A DNA stretch of 64,000 nucleotides from Pseudomonadales bacterium (GTDB lineage Bacteria > Pseudomonadota > Gammaproteobacteria > Pseudomonadales > Azotimanducaceae), in assembly GCA_028281885.1 (NCBI GenBank), contig JANQJA010000016.1, positions 124,001 to 188,000 on the forward strand. The letters run 5' to 3'. The translations under genes and the position numbers were made by a program. Shown here in pieces: positions 8,337 to 17,187 of this stretch (the stretch's first letter is position 1; each line of letters opens with the position of its first letter). A model generated the notes under the pieces. That model was not told where the DNA came from and searched no databases. It worked only from the letters and a program-made list of their open reading frames with translations.

Positions 8337-8920
8337 GGCAGGTCCTGCGGTGTGTCGATATCTTTAATGACACCGGGATCGTCAACGACCACCGAGATCA
8401 CCTTGTTTTCGTGTTCTTCAATCACTGGTCTGGCGCCGCGGTCACCGACCAGTTTCTCAATTTCGCCGAAGTAAACCTTCGGAAACAATACCGGGTGTCC
8501 GGTTTCCCCATCGATTTCCGGGTAAATGATGGGTTCGTTTTCCTTGTGCTTTTCGTAGGCGGCGACGATGGTCTGGATCGTTTCCGGCTTCAGGTACGGC
8601 ATATCTGCAAGCAGAACGACAGCAGCGTCCCAGTCCCTGACTTCATGTACCGCGTTTGCCAGGCTATGAGCCATGCCGAGGGCAGAATCCGGTGCCCGAA
8701 AGAAGGTGACCTTGGGGCTGTCTATGCTGGCGGACAATTCCTCAACGTATGCCTGGTCGCCATGCCGTAAGACGACCAGTATCTGGTCCAGCGCAGCGAC
8801 TGCGTTCCTGATGGATGCTTCGATGACCGAGTCGCCGGAGGGTAATCGCATCTTGCGTTTGTCGTCGCCAAATCGTCGACTGCTGCCGGCTGCGAGAACA
8901 ATGCCACCGATGCCGCCCAT
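8333..8920 (-). CDS. MobA/MocA-like nucleotidyltransferase
   Basis: 195 residues with the nucleotidyltransferase N-terminus IVLAAGSSRRFGDDKRK, a metal-site VLLADMPYL and ETGHPVLFP near 150. These are typical of the MocA/MobA family that transfers CMP or GMP to molybdopterin, and of related small NTP transferases. It starts 12 bases past the XdhC-like gene and is likely translated with it. XdhC plus a MocA-like enzyme is the standard accessory pair for xanthine-dehydrogenase-type molybdoenzymes, yet no such enzyme is encoded nearby. Substrate specificity (cytidylyl versus another nucleotide or a sugar phosphate) cannot be read. Confidence 0.85.
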   Translation of the reverse strand: MGGIGGIVLAAGSSRRFGDDKRKMRLPSGDSVIEASIRNAVAALDQILVVLRHGDQAYVEELSASIDSPKVTFFRAPDSALGMAHSLANAVHEVRDWDAAVVLLADMPYLKPETIQTIVAAYEKHKENEPIIYPEIDGETGHPVLFPKVYFGEIEKLVGDRGARPVIEEHENKVISVVVDDPGVIKDIDTPQDLP

Positions 8921-8931
8921 GATGGCCTCGC

Positions 8932-9957
8932 TTAACTGGCCGCCGCGAGCCGGCGGAAATCGGCTTCGATGATCTCGTCCTGTTTCTCTGCCCGCAGGGC
9001 AGTGAGCTGGGCAAGGATCGAGATACCGATCTCCGCAGGTGTCTTGGAGCCGATTGGCAGGCCCACCGGCGCATGCAGACGCGCGATTTCGTCTTCGCTG
9101 AGATCCAGCAGCAAGAGTCTTTCCCGTCGTTTTGCTGATGTTCGGGTGGAGCCCATTGCACCGACAAAGAAAGCGTCCGTCTTGAGCGCTTCCATGAGGC
9201 CCATGTCATCAATCCTGGGGTCGTGTGTCAGGGCGATGACCGCGGTAAATGCATCGGCGTGCTGTTTCACTGCATCATCCGGCATGTCATTGATAAGCTG
9301 TACATCGTCGACCGGCCATTGTTCGACGACTTCTTCGCGCGGGTCGCACACAACCACGTGGTAATCCATCTTCTGGGCAAATTCAGCCAGATACATTGAT
9401 ACCTGGCTGGCGCCGATCAGAAAGAGCTGGAAGCGGGGGCCGTAAGTCTGCACCAGGAACTTCTGCCCTGGCACGTCGGTATCGGTGAACTCGCCGACGA
9501 ACTCAAGCTTCTGGTATCGGTCCTTGTCCTCGACGGTAAATTCGCCGTTCGCGATGTCGACGTTGCGCAAAACGCACTGTCGTTTACGGAGGCGCTTGAC
9601 GATGTGCTGCAAACCATCAATATGTCGCCGATCACGAAACGGTTCAATGACAATGTGCAGCTGGCCACCGCACGGGAGATTGAACTTCTCAACGTCTTCA
9701 TCGGTGGCGCCGTAGATGTGCAGGGTCGGTTTGTCAGCCGCCAGCTTGCCGGAACGCAGTTTCTCCAGCAGATCATCTTCGACGCAACCCCCGGAAAGGG
9801 ACCCGGTCATCTCTCCGTTCTGGTTGCAGCAGAGCAGCGAGCCGACGGGGCGGGGGGAAGATCCCCAGGTTTTTACGACGGTGCAGAGCCAGCTCTTCTG
9901 GCCGCTCGTTACCCAGTCGGTGAGCTGTGAAAGGACTTGTAGGTCAGCATTTTCCAT
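8932..9957 (-). CDS. XdhC/CoxI family molybdoenzyme maturation protein
   Basis: 341 residues with the XdhC N-terminal block (LCTVVKTWGSSPRPVGSLLCCNQNGEMTGSLSGGCVE, where the SGGCVE motif is diagnostic). A C-terminal Rossmann-like domain carries LFLIGASQVSMYLAEFA and VVCDPREE, then FVGAMGSTRTSAKRRERL. XdhC proteins bind and sulfurate molybdenum cofactor before it is inserted into xanthine-dehydrogenase-like enzymes. It is the first of a two-gene minus-strand unit with the MobA-like gene. The partner molybdoenzyme must be elsewhere in the genome, if present. Confidence 0.92.
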   Translation of the reverse strand: MENADLQVLSQLTDWVTSGQKSWLCTVVKTWGSSPRPVGSLLCCNQNGEMTGSLSGGCVEDDLLEKLRSGKLAADKPTLHIYGATDEDVEKFNLPCGGQLHIVIEPFRDRRHIDGLQHIVKRLRKRQCVLRNVDIANGEFTVEDKDRYQKLEFVGEFTDTDVPGQKFLVQTYGPRFQLFLIGASQVSMYLAEFAQKMDYHVVVCDPREEVVEQWPVDDVQLINDMPDDAVKQHADAFTAVIALTHDPRIDDMGLMEALKTDAFFVGAMGSTRTSAKRRERLLLLDLSEDEIARLHAPVGLPIGSKTPAEIGISILAQLTALRAEKQDEIIEADFRRLAAAS

Positions 9958-10070
9958 CAGGTCTACCTGCGCTAATCCCTGTTATGATCTCTAGTGTACC
10001 GCGTTTTAGATGCGCGGCTGACAATCATATTGTTGGGATCATTGTCCCGTTTTTCAATTCTTCCGAGCCG

Positions 10071-10952
10071 ATGACTATGTATACCGCGTTAATAGTCGGT
10101 CGTGAACGAAACCTCGCCGCGTTCTCCAACTTTCTGAACGAACAGGGAATTTTCCACCGTATCACTGAAGAAGGTGACCAGCAGGTGTTGTGGGTGGGCC
10201 GTGAGAATCATGTCGGGCTGGTCCAGGGGCTGTTCGAACAGGTTGATGCCGGTGCGATCGATCCGGCTGGCCTGAGTTCACCGGGTGCTGTCGGCTTCGA
10301 CGGGCGAGATCTGTTCCGCCGGATGGCACGGGTGCCGCTGACCGCGTTGTTGATTCTCGCGAGTGTGCTTTGCTTTCCGGCAACGACCGGCATCGATCAT
10401 GGCGAGGTGACCTGGTTGTTGCATGCGCTGACCTTCGTGCCATTCGAGGTGCGCGGTGCGCTTGTCTATTTCGGGACATTGGGTGACGTACACGAGCAGG
10501 GCGAGTATTGGCGGATGTTGTCGCCGATGCTGATCCACTTTGGCGTGCTTCACATCGTGTTTAACCTGCTGTGGATCTGGGAAATCGGTCGGCGCATAGA
10601 AGCCATGCAAGGGACGGTCGTGTTGTTGACGCTGGTACTGGCGTCTTCTCTGGCTGCCAACTTTACTCAGTACTGGTTGAGCGGGCCGGGACTGTTTGGC
10701 GGCATGTCAGGCGTTGTCTTTGGCTTACTCGGTTTTGCACTGATCTGGAGCAAGCTGATACCTGCCCGTACTCTTGGCCTGCCGGATGGGATCTATTTAT
10801 TCATGCTGGGATTTCTGGCCGCTGGTTTCTCTGGTCTGCTTGATTTTCTGATTCCCGGGTCGCTTGCCAATGGTGCTCATCTGGGTGGCCTGATCGGGGG
10901 TATTCTGTGTGGTCTGGCGGTCGTTGCCTTGAGCAGATTCAGGCCGTCCTGA
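10071..10952 (+). CDS. GlpG-like rhomboid intramembrane serine protease
   Basis: 293 residues from the ATG at 10071; a second ATG follows at 10077 and the ribosome site is weak either way. The N-terminal ~75 residues form a small cytosolic domain like that of GlpG. Six or so membrane helices follow, with the rhomboid signatures HFGVLHIVFNLLWIWEIG (about 156-173), catalytic Ser213 in GGMSG and catalytic His270 in GAHLGG. It cleaves membrane proteins inside the bilayer; the substrate is unknown. pepN follows 79 bases downstream on the same strand, past a GC-rich imperfect hairpin around 10962-10989. Confidence 0.93.
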   Translation: MTMYTALIVGRERNLAAFSNFLNEQGIFHRITEEGDQQVLWVGRENHVGLVQGLFEQVDAGAIDPAGLSSPGAVGFDGRDLFRRMARVPLTALLILASVLCFPATTGIDHGEVTWLLHALTFVPFEVRGALVYFGTLGDVHEQGEYWRMLSPMLIHFGVLHIVFNLLWIWEIGRRIEAMQGTVVLLTLVLASSLAANFTQYWLSGPGLFGGMSGVVFGLLGFALIWSKLIPARTLGLPDGIYLFMLGFLAAGFSGLLDFLIPGSLANGAHLGGLIGGILCGLAVVALSRFRPS

Positions 10953-11031
10953 AGGATGCGCGGACCCGGCCAGAATGAACCGGGCCGTTTGATATGATTC
11001 GCTCCCGTTCAGGACATCTGGAATATCCGTA

Positions 11032-13731
11032 ATGAAAGAAGGGCAACCGAAGACGATCCATCTCAAGGATTACAAGGTACCTCCGTTCCTGATTGAATCG
11101 ACCGAACTCCACGTTGCGCTCAACGAAGCTGAAACCACGGTCACTTCAACCCTCAGGGTAAGACGCAATCCGGCAGCCGATGTCGCTGACGCAACAGATC
11201 TGGTACTGGATGGCGGAGAGGATCTAAGAACCCAAATGGTGGCAGTGGACGATCGTGAATTGTTGTCCAACGAGTATGCCATCGCGAACGAGTCGCTGAC
11301 CCTGTTCGACGTACCTGAAGTCTTTGAGCTAAAGACACGTGTCGCGATCAAGCCCCAGGAAAACACGGCGCTGGAAGGACTGTACAAATCCGGCGACATG
11401 TATTGCACGCAATGCGAGGCGGAAGGATTTCGCAACATCACCTGGTATCTGGATCGGCCAGACGTGATGTCGGTGTATCGAACGACGATTGAGGCTGATA
11501 AAGCCGAATATCCCATCTTGCTTTCCAACGGCAACAAGGTTGACGAGGGTGAGTCCGGCGAACGCCATTGGGTGACCTGGGAAGATCCGTTCAAGAAACC
11601 GGCTTACCTGTTTGCACTGGTGGCCGGTGATCTTGAGTTTGTTGAGGATCAGTTCACGACCATGAGTGGTCGTGATGTCACGCTGCGTATCTTCACGGAG
11701 TCACACAACATCGACAAGGTGGACTTCGCGATGGACTCGTTGAAACGAGCGATGCGCTGGGACGAGCAGGTCTATGGCCGGGAGTATGATCTCGACATCT
11801 TCATGATTGTCGCGGTCGAAAGTTTCAACATGGGCGCGATGGAGAACAAGGGGCTCAACATCTTCAACACATCCTGCGTCCTGGCGAGGCCTGATACGAC
11901 CACTGATGCAGGCTACGAGCGGGTCGAGGCAGTCGTTGCTCATGAGTATTTTCACAACTGGTCCGGTAACCGGGTGACCTGTCGTGACTGGTTCCAGCTC
12001 AGTCTCAAAGAGGGATTCACGGTGTTGAGGGATCAGTCCTTTTCGGAGGGCATGGGTTCTGAAACGGTGTGCCGGGTGGATCAGGTCCAGGTGTTGAGAT
12101 CTGCCCAGTTCCCTGAGGACGCGGGGCCCATGGCGCACTCTATTCGTCCGGACTCCTACATTGAAATCAACAACTTCTATACCGCGACCGTCTATGAGAA
12201 GGGTGCCGAGGTGGTCCGGATGTATCGCACATTGCTGGGACCCGATCGGTTCCGTCGGGGGTGTGATCTTTACTTTGAGCGTCACGATGGCGAGGCAGTG
12301 ACAACGGAACATTTCACCCGGGCGATGGAAGACGCCAATGGCGTCGATCTGAATCAGTTTCGCCGCTGGTACAGCCAGGCGGGTACCCCCGTGCTTGAGG
12401 TATCTGGTCGCTATGATGAAAAGGAGCAGACCTATACCTTGTTGGTGGAGCAGATGTGTCCGCCAACACCGGGCCAGGATGAAAAGGCGCCTTATCATAT
12501 GCCGTTGTCGGTTGGTCTGCTGGATACCGATGGCCGCGATATGAGGTTGGATGCCGAGTCGGGGGATATCGCCACGGTCAGGGAAGCGGACGATGAATAC
12601 TCGCTGGTGTTGAACCTGATCGAGACACAACAGCAGTTTGTGCTCTCGAATGTAGAGCGTGAGCCCGTTCCTTCCCTGTTACGAGGATTTTCGGCACCGG
12701 TCAAACTAAGTTTCGATTACTCCCGTGATGATTTGATGTTTCTCATGAGTCACGACGCGGATGGTTTCAACCGCTGGGAGGCAGGCCAGCGGCTCGCGAT
12801 TGATGTCATTCAGGATGTGGTGACGAATCTGCAGGCGGGCGAGGCGGTCAAGATTGATGACCGGCTGCTTAAAGCCTGCGGCAATATCATTGACGAGGCG
12901 CTTGCCAGAGATGCGGATGGGTCGCTGGACAAGGCGATGATGGCGTTGATGCTGGCGCTCCCTTCGGAACAGTATCTGGGAGAACTGGCAGAAGTGGTTG
13001 ATGTGGACGCCATTCACCAGGCGCGGGAGTTGGTTCGAGGGGAGATCGCCCAGGCATTCAGTGGTCAGCTGCTGCCACTATACCGACTCAATGACCTCAA
13101 AAATGTGTTTTCGCCGGAGCCGGCTGACCGGGCTCGCCGATCTCTGAAAAATCTTGCGCTGTCCTATTTGATGCAGCCGGAGACGACCGAGATGGTTGCG
13201 CTCTGCGTTACCCAGTTTGAGCAGTCAGACAACATGACGGATACCAGCGCGGCGATACGTGCGCTGGTCAATTCTTCTGCCCCCGACGCGGGCCCTGCAA
13301 GGGATAAGGCGTTGATCGATTTCTACAATCGCTGGGCAGATGAGGCGCTGGTGGTTGATATGTGGTTCCAGATTCAGGCGGCCTGTCAGCGTCCAGGCGC
13401 AATTGGTCGCGTCAGGGCACTGCTCGAACATGACGCGTTTACGCTGCAGAACCCGAACCGTGCACGTGCGCTGATTGGACCGTTCGCAAATTCCAATCCG
13501 GTCAATTTTCACGACCGTAGCGGGGCAGGGTATGAGTTCCTGGCTGACCGAGTAATTGAACTGAACAGGATCAATCCGCAGATTGCGGCGAGAATGCTCT
13601 CGCCGTTGACTCGCTGGCGTCGTTTTGACGGCGACCGACAACGACTGATGACGTCGGAACTCGAGCGAATTCTGGCTGAGGACAAGCTTTCGCCTGATGT
13701 TTATGAGGTCGCGTCGAAGTCTCTTGCGTAG
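11032..13731 (+). CDS. pepN: aminopeptidase N (M1 family)
   Basis: 899 residues, close to the E. coli PepN length. It has the exopeptidase motif GAMENKGLNIF (about 265-275) and the zinc site HEYFHNW (about 304), with the distal Glu in LKEGFTVLRDQSF. The N-terminus (YKVPPFLIESTELHVAL) and the C-terminal helical domain ending in FDGDRQRLM also fit. It removes N-terminal residues from peptides in the cytoplasm. Only two bases separate its stop from the convergent batD stop. Confidence 0.97.
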   Translation: MKEGQPKTIHLKDYKVPPFLIESTELHVALNEAETTVTSTLRVRRNPAADVADATDLVLDGGEDLRTQMVAVDDRELLSNEYAIANESLTLFDVPEVFELKTRVAIKPQENTALEGLYKSGDMYCTQCEAEGFRNITWYLDRPDVMSVYRTTIEADKAEYPILLSNGNKVDEGESGERHWVTWEDPFKKPAYLFALVAGDLEFVEDQFTTMSGRDVTLRIFTESHNIDKVDFAMDSLKRAMRWDEQVYGREYDLDIFMIVAVESFNMGAMENKGLNIFNTSCVLARPDTTTDAGYERVEAVVAHEYFHNWSGNRVTCRDWFQLSLKEGFTVLRDQSFSEGMGSETVCRVDQVQVLRSAQFPEDAGPMAHSIRPDSYIEINNFYTATVYEKGAEVVRMYRTLLGPDRFRRGCDLYFERHDGEAVTTEHFTRAMEDANGVDLNQFRRWYSQAGTPVLEVSGRYDEKEQTYTLLVEQMCPPTPGQDEKAPYHMPLSVGLLDTDGRDMRLDAESGDIATVREADDEYSLVLNLIETQQQFVLSNVEREPVPSLLRGFSAPVKLSFDYSRDDLMFLMSHDADGFNRWEAGQRLAIDVIQDVVTNLQAGEAVKIDDRLLKACGNIIDEALARDADGSLDKAMMALMLALPSEQYLGELAEVVDVDAIHQARELVRGEIAQAFSGQLLPLYRLNDLKNVFSPEPADRARRSLKNLALSYLMQPETTEMVALCVTQFEQSDNMTDTSAAIRALVNSSAPDAGPARDKALIDFYNRWADEALVVDMWFQIQAACQRPGAIGRVRALLEHDAFTLQNPNRARALIGPFANSNPVNFHDRSGAGYEFLADRVIELNRINPQIAARMLSPLTRWRRFDGDRQRLMTSELERILAEDKLSPDVYEVASKSLA

Positions 13732-13733
13732 CG

Positions 13734-15416
13734 TCAGAGCGGGTTGAGCTGCGGTGGCAGCATTCGACCTGTCTCCGGATCGCTGGATTCGTTGCGCAGT
13801 CGGCTTGTCGCGGCGAGTAGATTGCCGCCTTGCCAGTTTCGGCTGGTGTCAGGATCGCCGGCATAGAGACAAAGTTCCAGTGACCTGATCGCCTCGTCGA
13901 GCTCCGGGTCCGCGGCGATGGTACACAGTTCCTGGAGCGAGGATATCTGCGGGAAACGGAATCTTGCCCAGCGATACAGTGCAGTACTGGCGGCACTCGG
14001 GTCACTGTTGTGACAGGCAGACTCCAGTTGTTGGTATGCGCGGTGTTCATCTGAGTGATCGAGCGGCTGTTCGGGAACTTCCGCTTTCGTGCTTTGCCGT
14101 CGTGCGACATGCCATTGGCGCAGGGTAATGAGCCAGAGTACGCCCAGCAGCAACGTGAGGTACGGCCAGAGATTGGTCGCTGTCGCCGAGGCCGGTACTG
14201 CAGGAACCCCCGGGGATGTGGCCACCGACGATGCGGGCGGGACGGAAACCGATGGCATGACACCCGCGTTGACCTCCAGGCGTCGCGCCGGGATCACTGC
14301 GACCTCTTGCCGATCGCTCGAGGTATTCCACCAGGGTATCCGAACTTCGGGGATTTCGATGCTGCCTTCCCGTGTTGGGACAACGCCGATGGTAGTTGTC
14401 AGCACTGCCCTCATTCCCTCATCCGTAGGCGTGCTTTCAGTGTTTGGTGGATCCTGATACGTTTTGGCGCCGTCAATGTCGGCTGTTGTCATGGGAGGCA
14501 ACAGTGAAGCGGCCACGCCGGAGACGTTGAGGGTGATCTCCCGATTGATCGGCTCACCAACGACCAGTTCATCCAGGTTGCCTTTCCATGTTTCACTCAT
14601 GCTTACGTTGCTGGCTGGCAGCCAGTGAGTACCGCTGAACGCGGCGGGCCGTGGCTTGACACGAAGCCGGTGCCCCTCGCTAACGGCGCCGACTCGCTCG
14701 CGGCTGGAAAAGAAATTGCCGCGGCCGCGAGTACCGCTGAATGCTTCCCGGGGAATCTCGAGGGAACCGCTGCGCTGGGGATAGATCGCGTATTTTTTTT
14801 CAAGCACAAAAAAGCGTCTGTTGTCGACGATGCTCTCGAACCGGCGTTCGTTTTCAATCGTTTCGATCACCGCATTTTCCAGCCTGGGGGGAGCTGGGAA
14901 GTCACCGGATATCGCATCGACATAATAGAGCCTGACCGTGTAGATCAGTTCTTCCTGTACATAGACTGACGATTTGGAGACGGATGTTTCAAAGAATACG
15001 AACTGATTCATCTGGTTCTGTGCCGCGGCGCTGGCCTCGGTCACGCGCACCGTAATGGGTTGAGAAACCTCGCCGCCAAGACGAAAAGCAGGAATCTGGA
15101 ATTCGCCCTGACGTCTGGGTCGCAATGTCAGGTGCCATTCAGTAAATGATTCGCTTTGCTGTACGCCGTTGATGATCGAAATTTTGCTGCTGCGGTTGGG
15201 GCCGGATTGCTGGACGATGTCAAAGTCCCGGGCGATCGCGGAAAAATTCGGGGATTCTGTTGTACTCGTGTTTTCTACTCGAAGGGTAAACGTGATCAGG
15301 TCGAGTTCGGAAACGACGTTGCGGTCAACGGTCGCCGTCATTTTCGCTGTTGCTGGCAGCGCTACCATTAATAGTCCCAGCAGGAACCAGTACTTACCAG
15401 TCTTTCGTTTGCTCAT
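13734..15416 (-). CDS. batD: BatD-like protein, end of the Bat operon
   Basis: About 560 residues from the ATG at 15416; the frame also offers ATG 15449 and TTG 15461, all inside the end of the upstream gene. I chose 15416 because a clean signal peptide follows (MSKRKTGKYWFLLGLLMVALPATA). The exported part carries the BatD 'oxygen tolerance' layout: VDRNVVSELDLITFTLRVEN, then SWSEWHLTL-type text (SFTEWHLTLRPRRQGEFQIPAF), and later repeats of the same domain. A membrane helix follows near 430 (LWPYLTLLLGVLWLITL), then a cytosolic tail. Bat proteins form a membrane complex driven by the MoxR ATPase and are linked to envelope stress in several bacteria; the exact task is unknown. Confidence 0.85.
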   Translation of the reverse strand: MSKRKTGKYWFLLGLLMVALPATAKMTATVDRNVVSELDLITFTLRVENTSTTESPNFSAIARDFDIVQQSGPNRSSKISIINGVQQSESFTEWHLTLRPRRQGEFQIPAFRLGGEVSQPITVRVTEASAAAQNQMNQFVFFETSVSKSSVYVQEELIYTVRLYYVDAISGDFPAPPRLENAVIETIENERRFESIVDNRRFFVLEKKYAIYPQRSGSLEIPREAFSGTRGRGNFFSSRERVGAVSEGHRLRVKPRPAAFSGTHWLPASNVSMSETWKGNLDELVVGEPINREITLNVSGVAASLLPPMTTADIDGAKTYQDPPNTESTPTDEGMRAVLTTTIGVVPTREGSIEIPEVRIPWWNTSSDRQEVAVIPARRLEVNAGVMPSVSVPPASSVATSPGVPAVPASATATNLWPYLTLLLGVLWLITLRQWHVARRQSTKAEVPEQPLDHSDEHRAYQQLESACHNSDPSAASTALYRWARFRFPQISSLQELCTIAADPELDEAIRSLELCLYAGDPDTSRNWQGGNLLAATSRLRNESSDPETGRMLPPQLNPL

Positions 15417-17187
15417 TGGTCGTGATTCGGTTGCGATTACGTTCTTCATGTTGCAGTTCAAACTTCCGCCTTAGCAGCCCGCCTGGATCGTCAGGAACTC
15501 GTCTAAGCCATTGTTCCAGCGCCTGACGCTGTTCTTCGTCAAGGTCCTCTTCATTCACCTGGGCCATCTGTTGTTCTTCTTGTTGCTGCCCGTCCGAGGG
15601 TTGTTCTTCTGCGGCTTGTTCCTGCGTCTGTTCCTGTTCTTGTTCCTGTCGGGAATCGTCCTGATCTTCCGAAGACTGCGCCGACTGCTGTTCTTCTTCA
15701 CTCGTGTTTTCGTCGCTGTTGGACGATGAGTCCTGTGATTGTTCTTCCCGGGACGCCTGGTTGTCCTGCTCGTTACCCTGATCTGGTTGTTGCTGCTGAT
15801 TCTGCTTGAGTAGTTCTTCGACCAGCGATTTGTTGAAGATTGCGTCTTCGTGGTCGGTATGGATTTCGATGGCCTGGTTATAGGCCGTGATAGCTTCTTC
15901 CAGCCGCCCCATATGAGCGAGGCTGTTACCCAAGTTGTAGTAACCGTCCGCCGTGTCGAGTTCGCTGAACCGGGCAGCGGCTGCTTCGAACTGCCCGCTT
16001 CGATATTGGGCCGAGCCTTTCCAGGCCGGATCCTCAAACAATGTGGCCGCCCGATCCGGCGCGCCCTGTCTGAGCGCCTGGACCCCCTGCTGGTCCGGGG
16101 TAAGCCAGAGGTTGTCCCACCATTGTCCGGCCGAAGCTGCGGACACGTCCTGGCTCGGCAGGATACAGACCAGCATGACGGACCAGATCCAGCCGCGTCT
16201 GAAGGCCAGTGCCGCCAGTGGCAACAGCAACAGCACGATCCAGGGGCCTTCTTCGATCCAGATGTCAAAGTCGCGATCGATGGTCCGATAGGCATCGTCG
16301 TCGCTGAGTACTGATTCGGTGAGCAGGTAGTCGAGGTCCTCGTCGGTTAACGTCATACGGGAGAAACGGCCGCCAGCGTTGGCAGCGAAATCCGCAAGCA
16401 AACCCACATCCAGACCCGGCATCACAATAACGCCCGCGTTGTTCTTGACGAAGCCGGACCCGTCGGGCAATGGGATGGGAGCCCCCTCGATCGTACCCAC
16501 CGCAAGTACTGAAACGGGATAGCGACCGCGATACTGTCGCGCCAGCGCCTGCGACTCAGCGACATCCCTGATCTCGTCGGTGATGATAAGGATTCGGCCA
16601 GAACTGGTGCCCGCATCCTCGAACAACTCGATAGCCAGTTCCAGTGCCGGGGTAAGCTGACTACCAGGTGACGGCATGATGTCCGGCGCTATAGCGGGGA
16701 TCATCTCGGCAATCGTATTGGCATCATCGGTGAGTGGCGAGACCGTGTGAGCGTCTCCCGCGAATACGATCAGTCCGGTGACGCCTTCGGATCTTCGATC
16801 AAGCAGATCGTGCAGTTTTCGCCGCGCCCTGATCAGCCTGTTGGGGGATACGTCCTCTGCATACATGGAGCCAGTCAGGTCCAGGATAATGACCAGTGCA
16901 TCTTCACGTTCGTGTATTGGCTGGGGAGTCTTACGCCAGACGGGACCGGCAAGCGCTGCAATGGCAAAGATCCAGGCGACCAGAACGAGCAACAAAGGGG
17001 CCCTGGATGCGACGGTCTGCGATCCACTCAGCAGGTAAGGCAACAGGTTGTTGTCAATGGAGCCTGTCCAGTTGGACTCCGTTCGTTGTCGAACTCTTGC
17101 GAGGACGTAGAGAATGGCAGCGGGAATCAGCGCCCAGAACCATTCGGGCCGAAGAAAGTGAAACTCGCTGATCCACTCCGCTATCAT
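15394..17187 (-). CDS. BatB-BatC fusion: membrane VWA protein with TPR and acidic tail
   Basis: 597 residues from the ATG at 17187, which overlaps the batA stop as ATGA; an upstream extension to 17319 lies inside batA. It has two N-terminal membrane helices and a VWA domain with the metal site DLTGS (Asp103-Leu-Thr-Gly-Ser) where most relatives have DxSxS. A further membrane helix follows near 345, then TPR units (YYNLGNSLAHMGRLEEAITAYNQAIEI). The tail of roughly 110 residues is very rich in Gln, Glu, Asp and Ser. In many genomes BatB and BatC are separate proteins; here they are one chain. The end overlaps batD by 23 bases. Confidence 0.88.
   Translation of the reverse strand: MIAEWISEFHFLRPEWFWALIPAAILYVLARVRQRTESNWTGSIDNNLLPYLLSGSQTVASRAPLLLVLVAWIFAIAALAGPVWRKTPQPIHEREDALVIILDLTGSMYAEDVSPNRLIRARRKLHDLLDRRSEGVTGLIVFAGDAHTVSPLTDDANTIAEMIPAIAPDIMPSPGSQLTPALELAIELFEDAGTSSGRILIITDEIRDVAESQALARQYRGRYPVSVLAVGTIEGAPIPLPDGSGFVKNNAGVIVMPGLDVGLLADFAANAGGRFSRMTLTDEDLDYLLTESVLSDDDAYRTIDRDFDIWIEEGPWIVLLLLPLAALAFRRGWIWSVMLVCILPSQDVSAASAGQWWDNLWLTPDQQGVQALRQGAPDRAATLFEDPAWKGSAQYRSGQFEAAAARFSELDTADGYYNLGNSLAHMGRLEEAITAYNQAIEIHTDHEDAIFNKSLVEELLKQNQQQQPDQGNEQDNQASREEQSQDSSSNSDENTSEEEQQSAQSSEDQDDSRQEQEQEQTQEQAAEEQPSDGQQQEEQQMAQVNEEDLDEEQRQALEQWLRRVPDDPGGLLRRKFELQHEERNRNRITTNEQTKDW

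Noticed and set aside
11701..12630. 309-codon minus-strand frame inside pepN
   Set aside because: It runs opposite the zinc-site region of a full-length aminopeptidase N and shows only reverse-complement composition.
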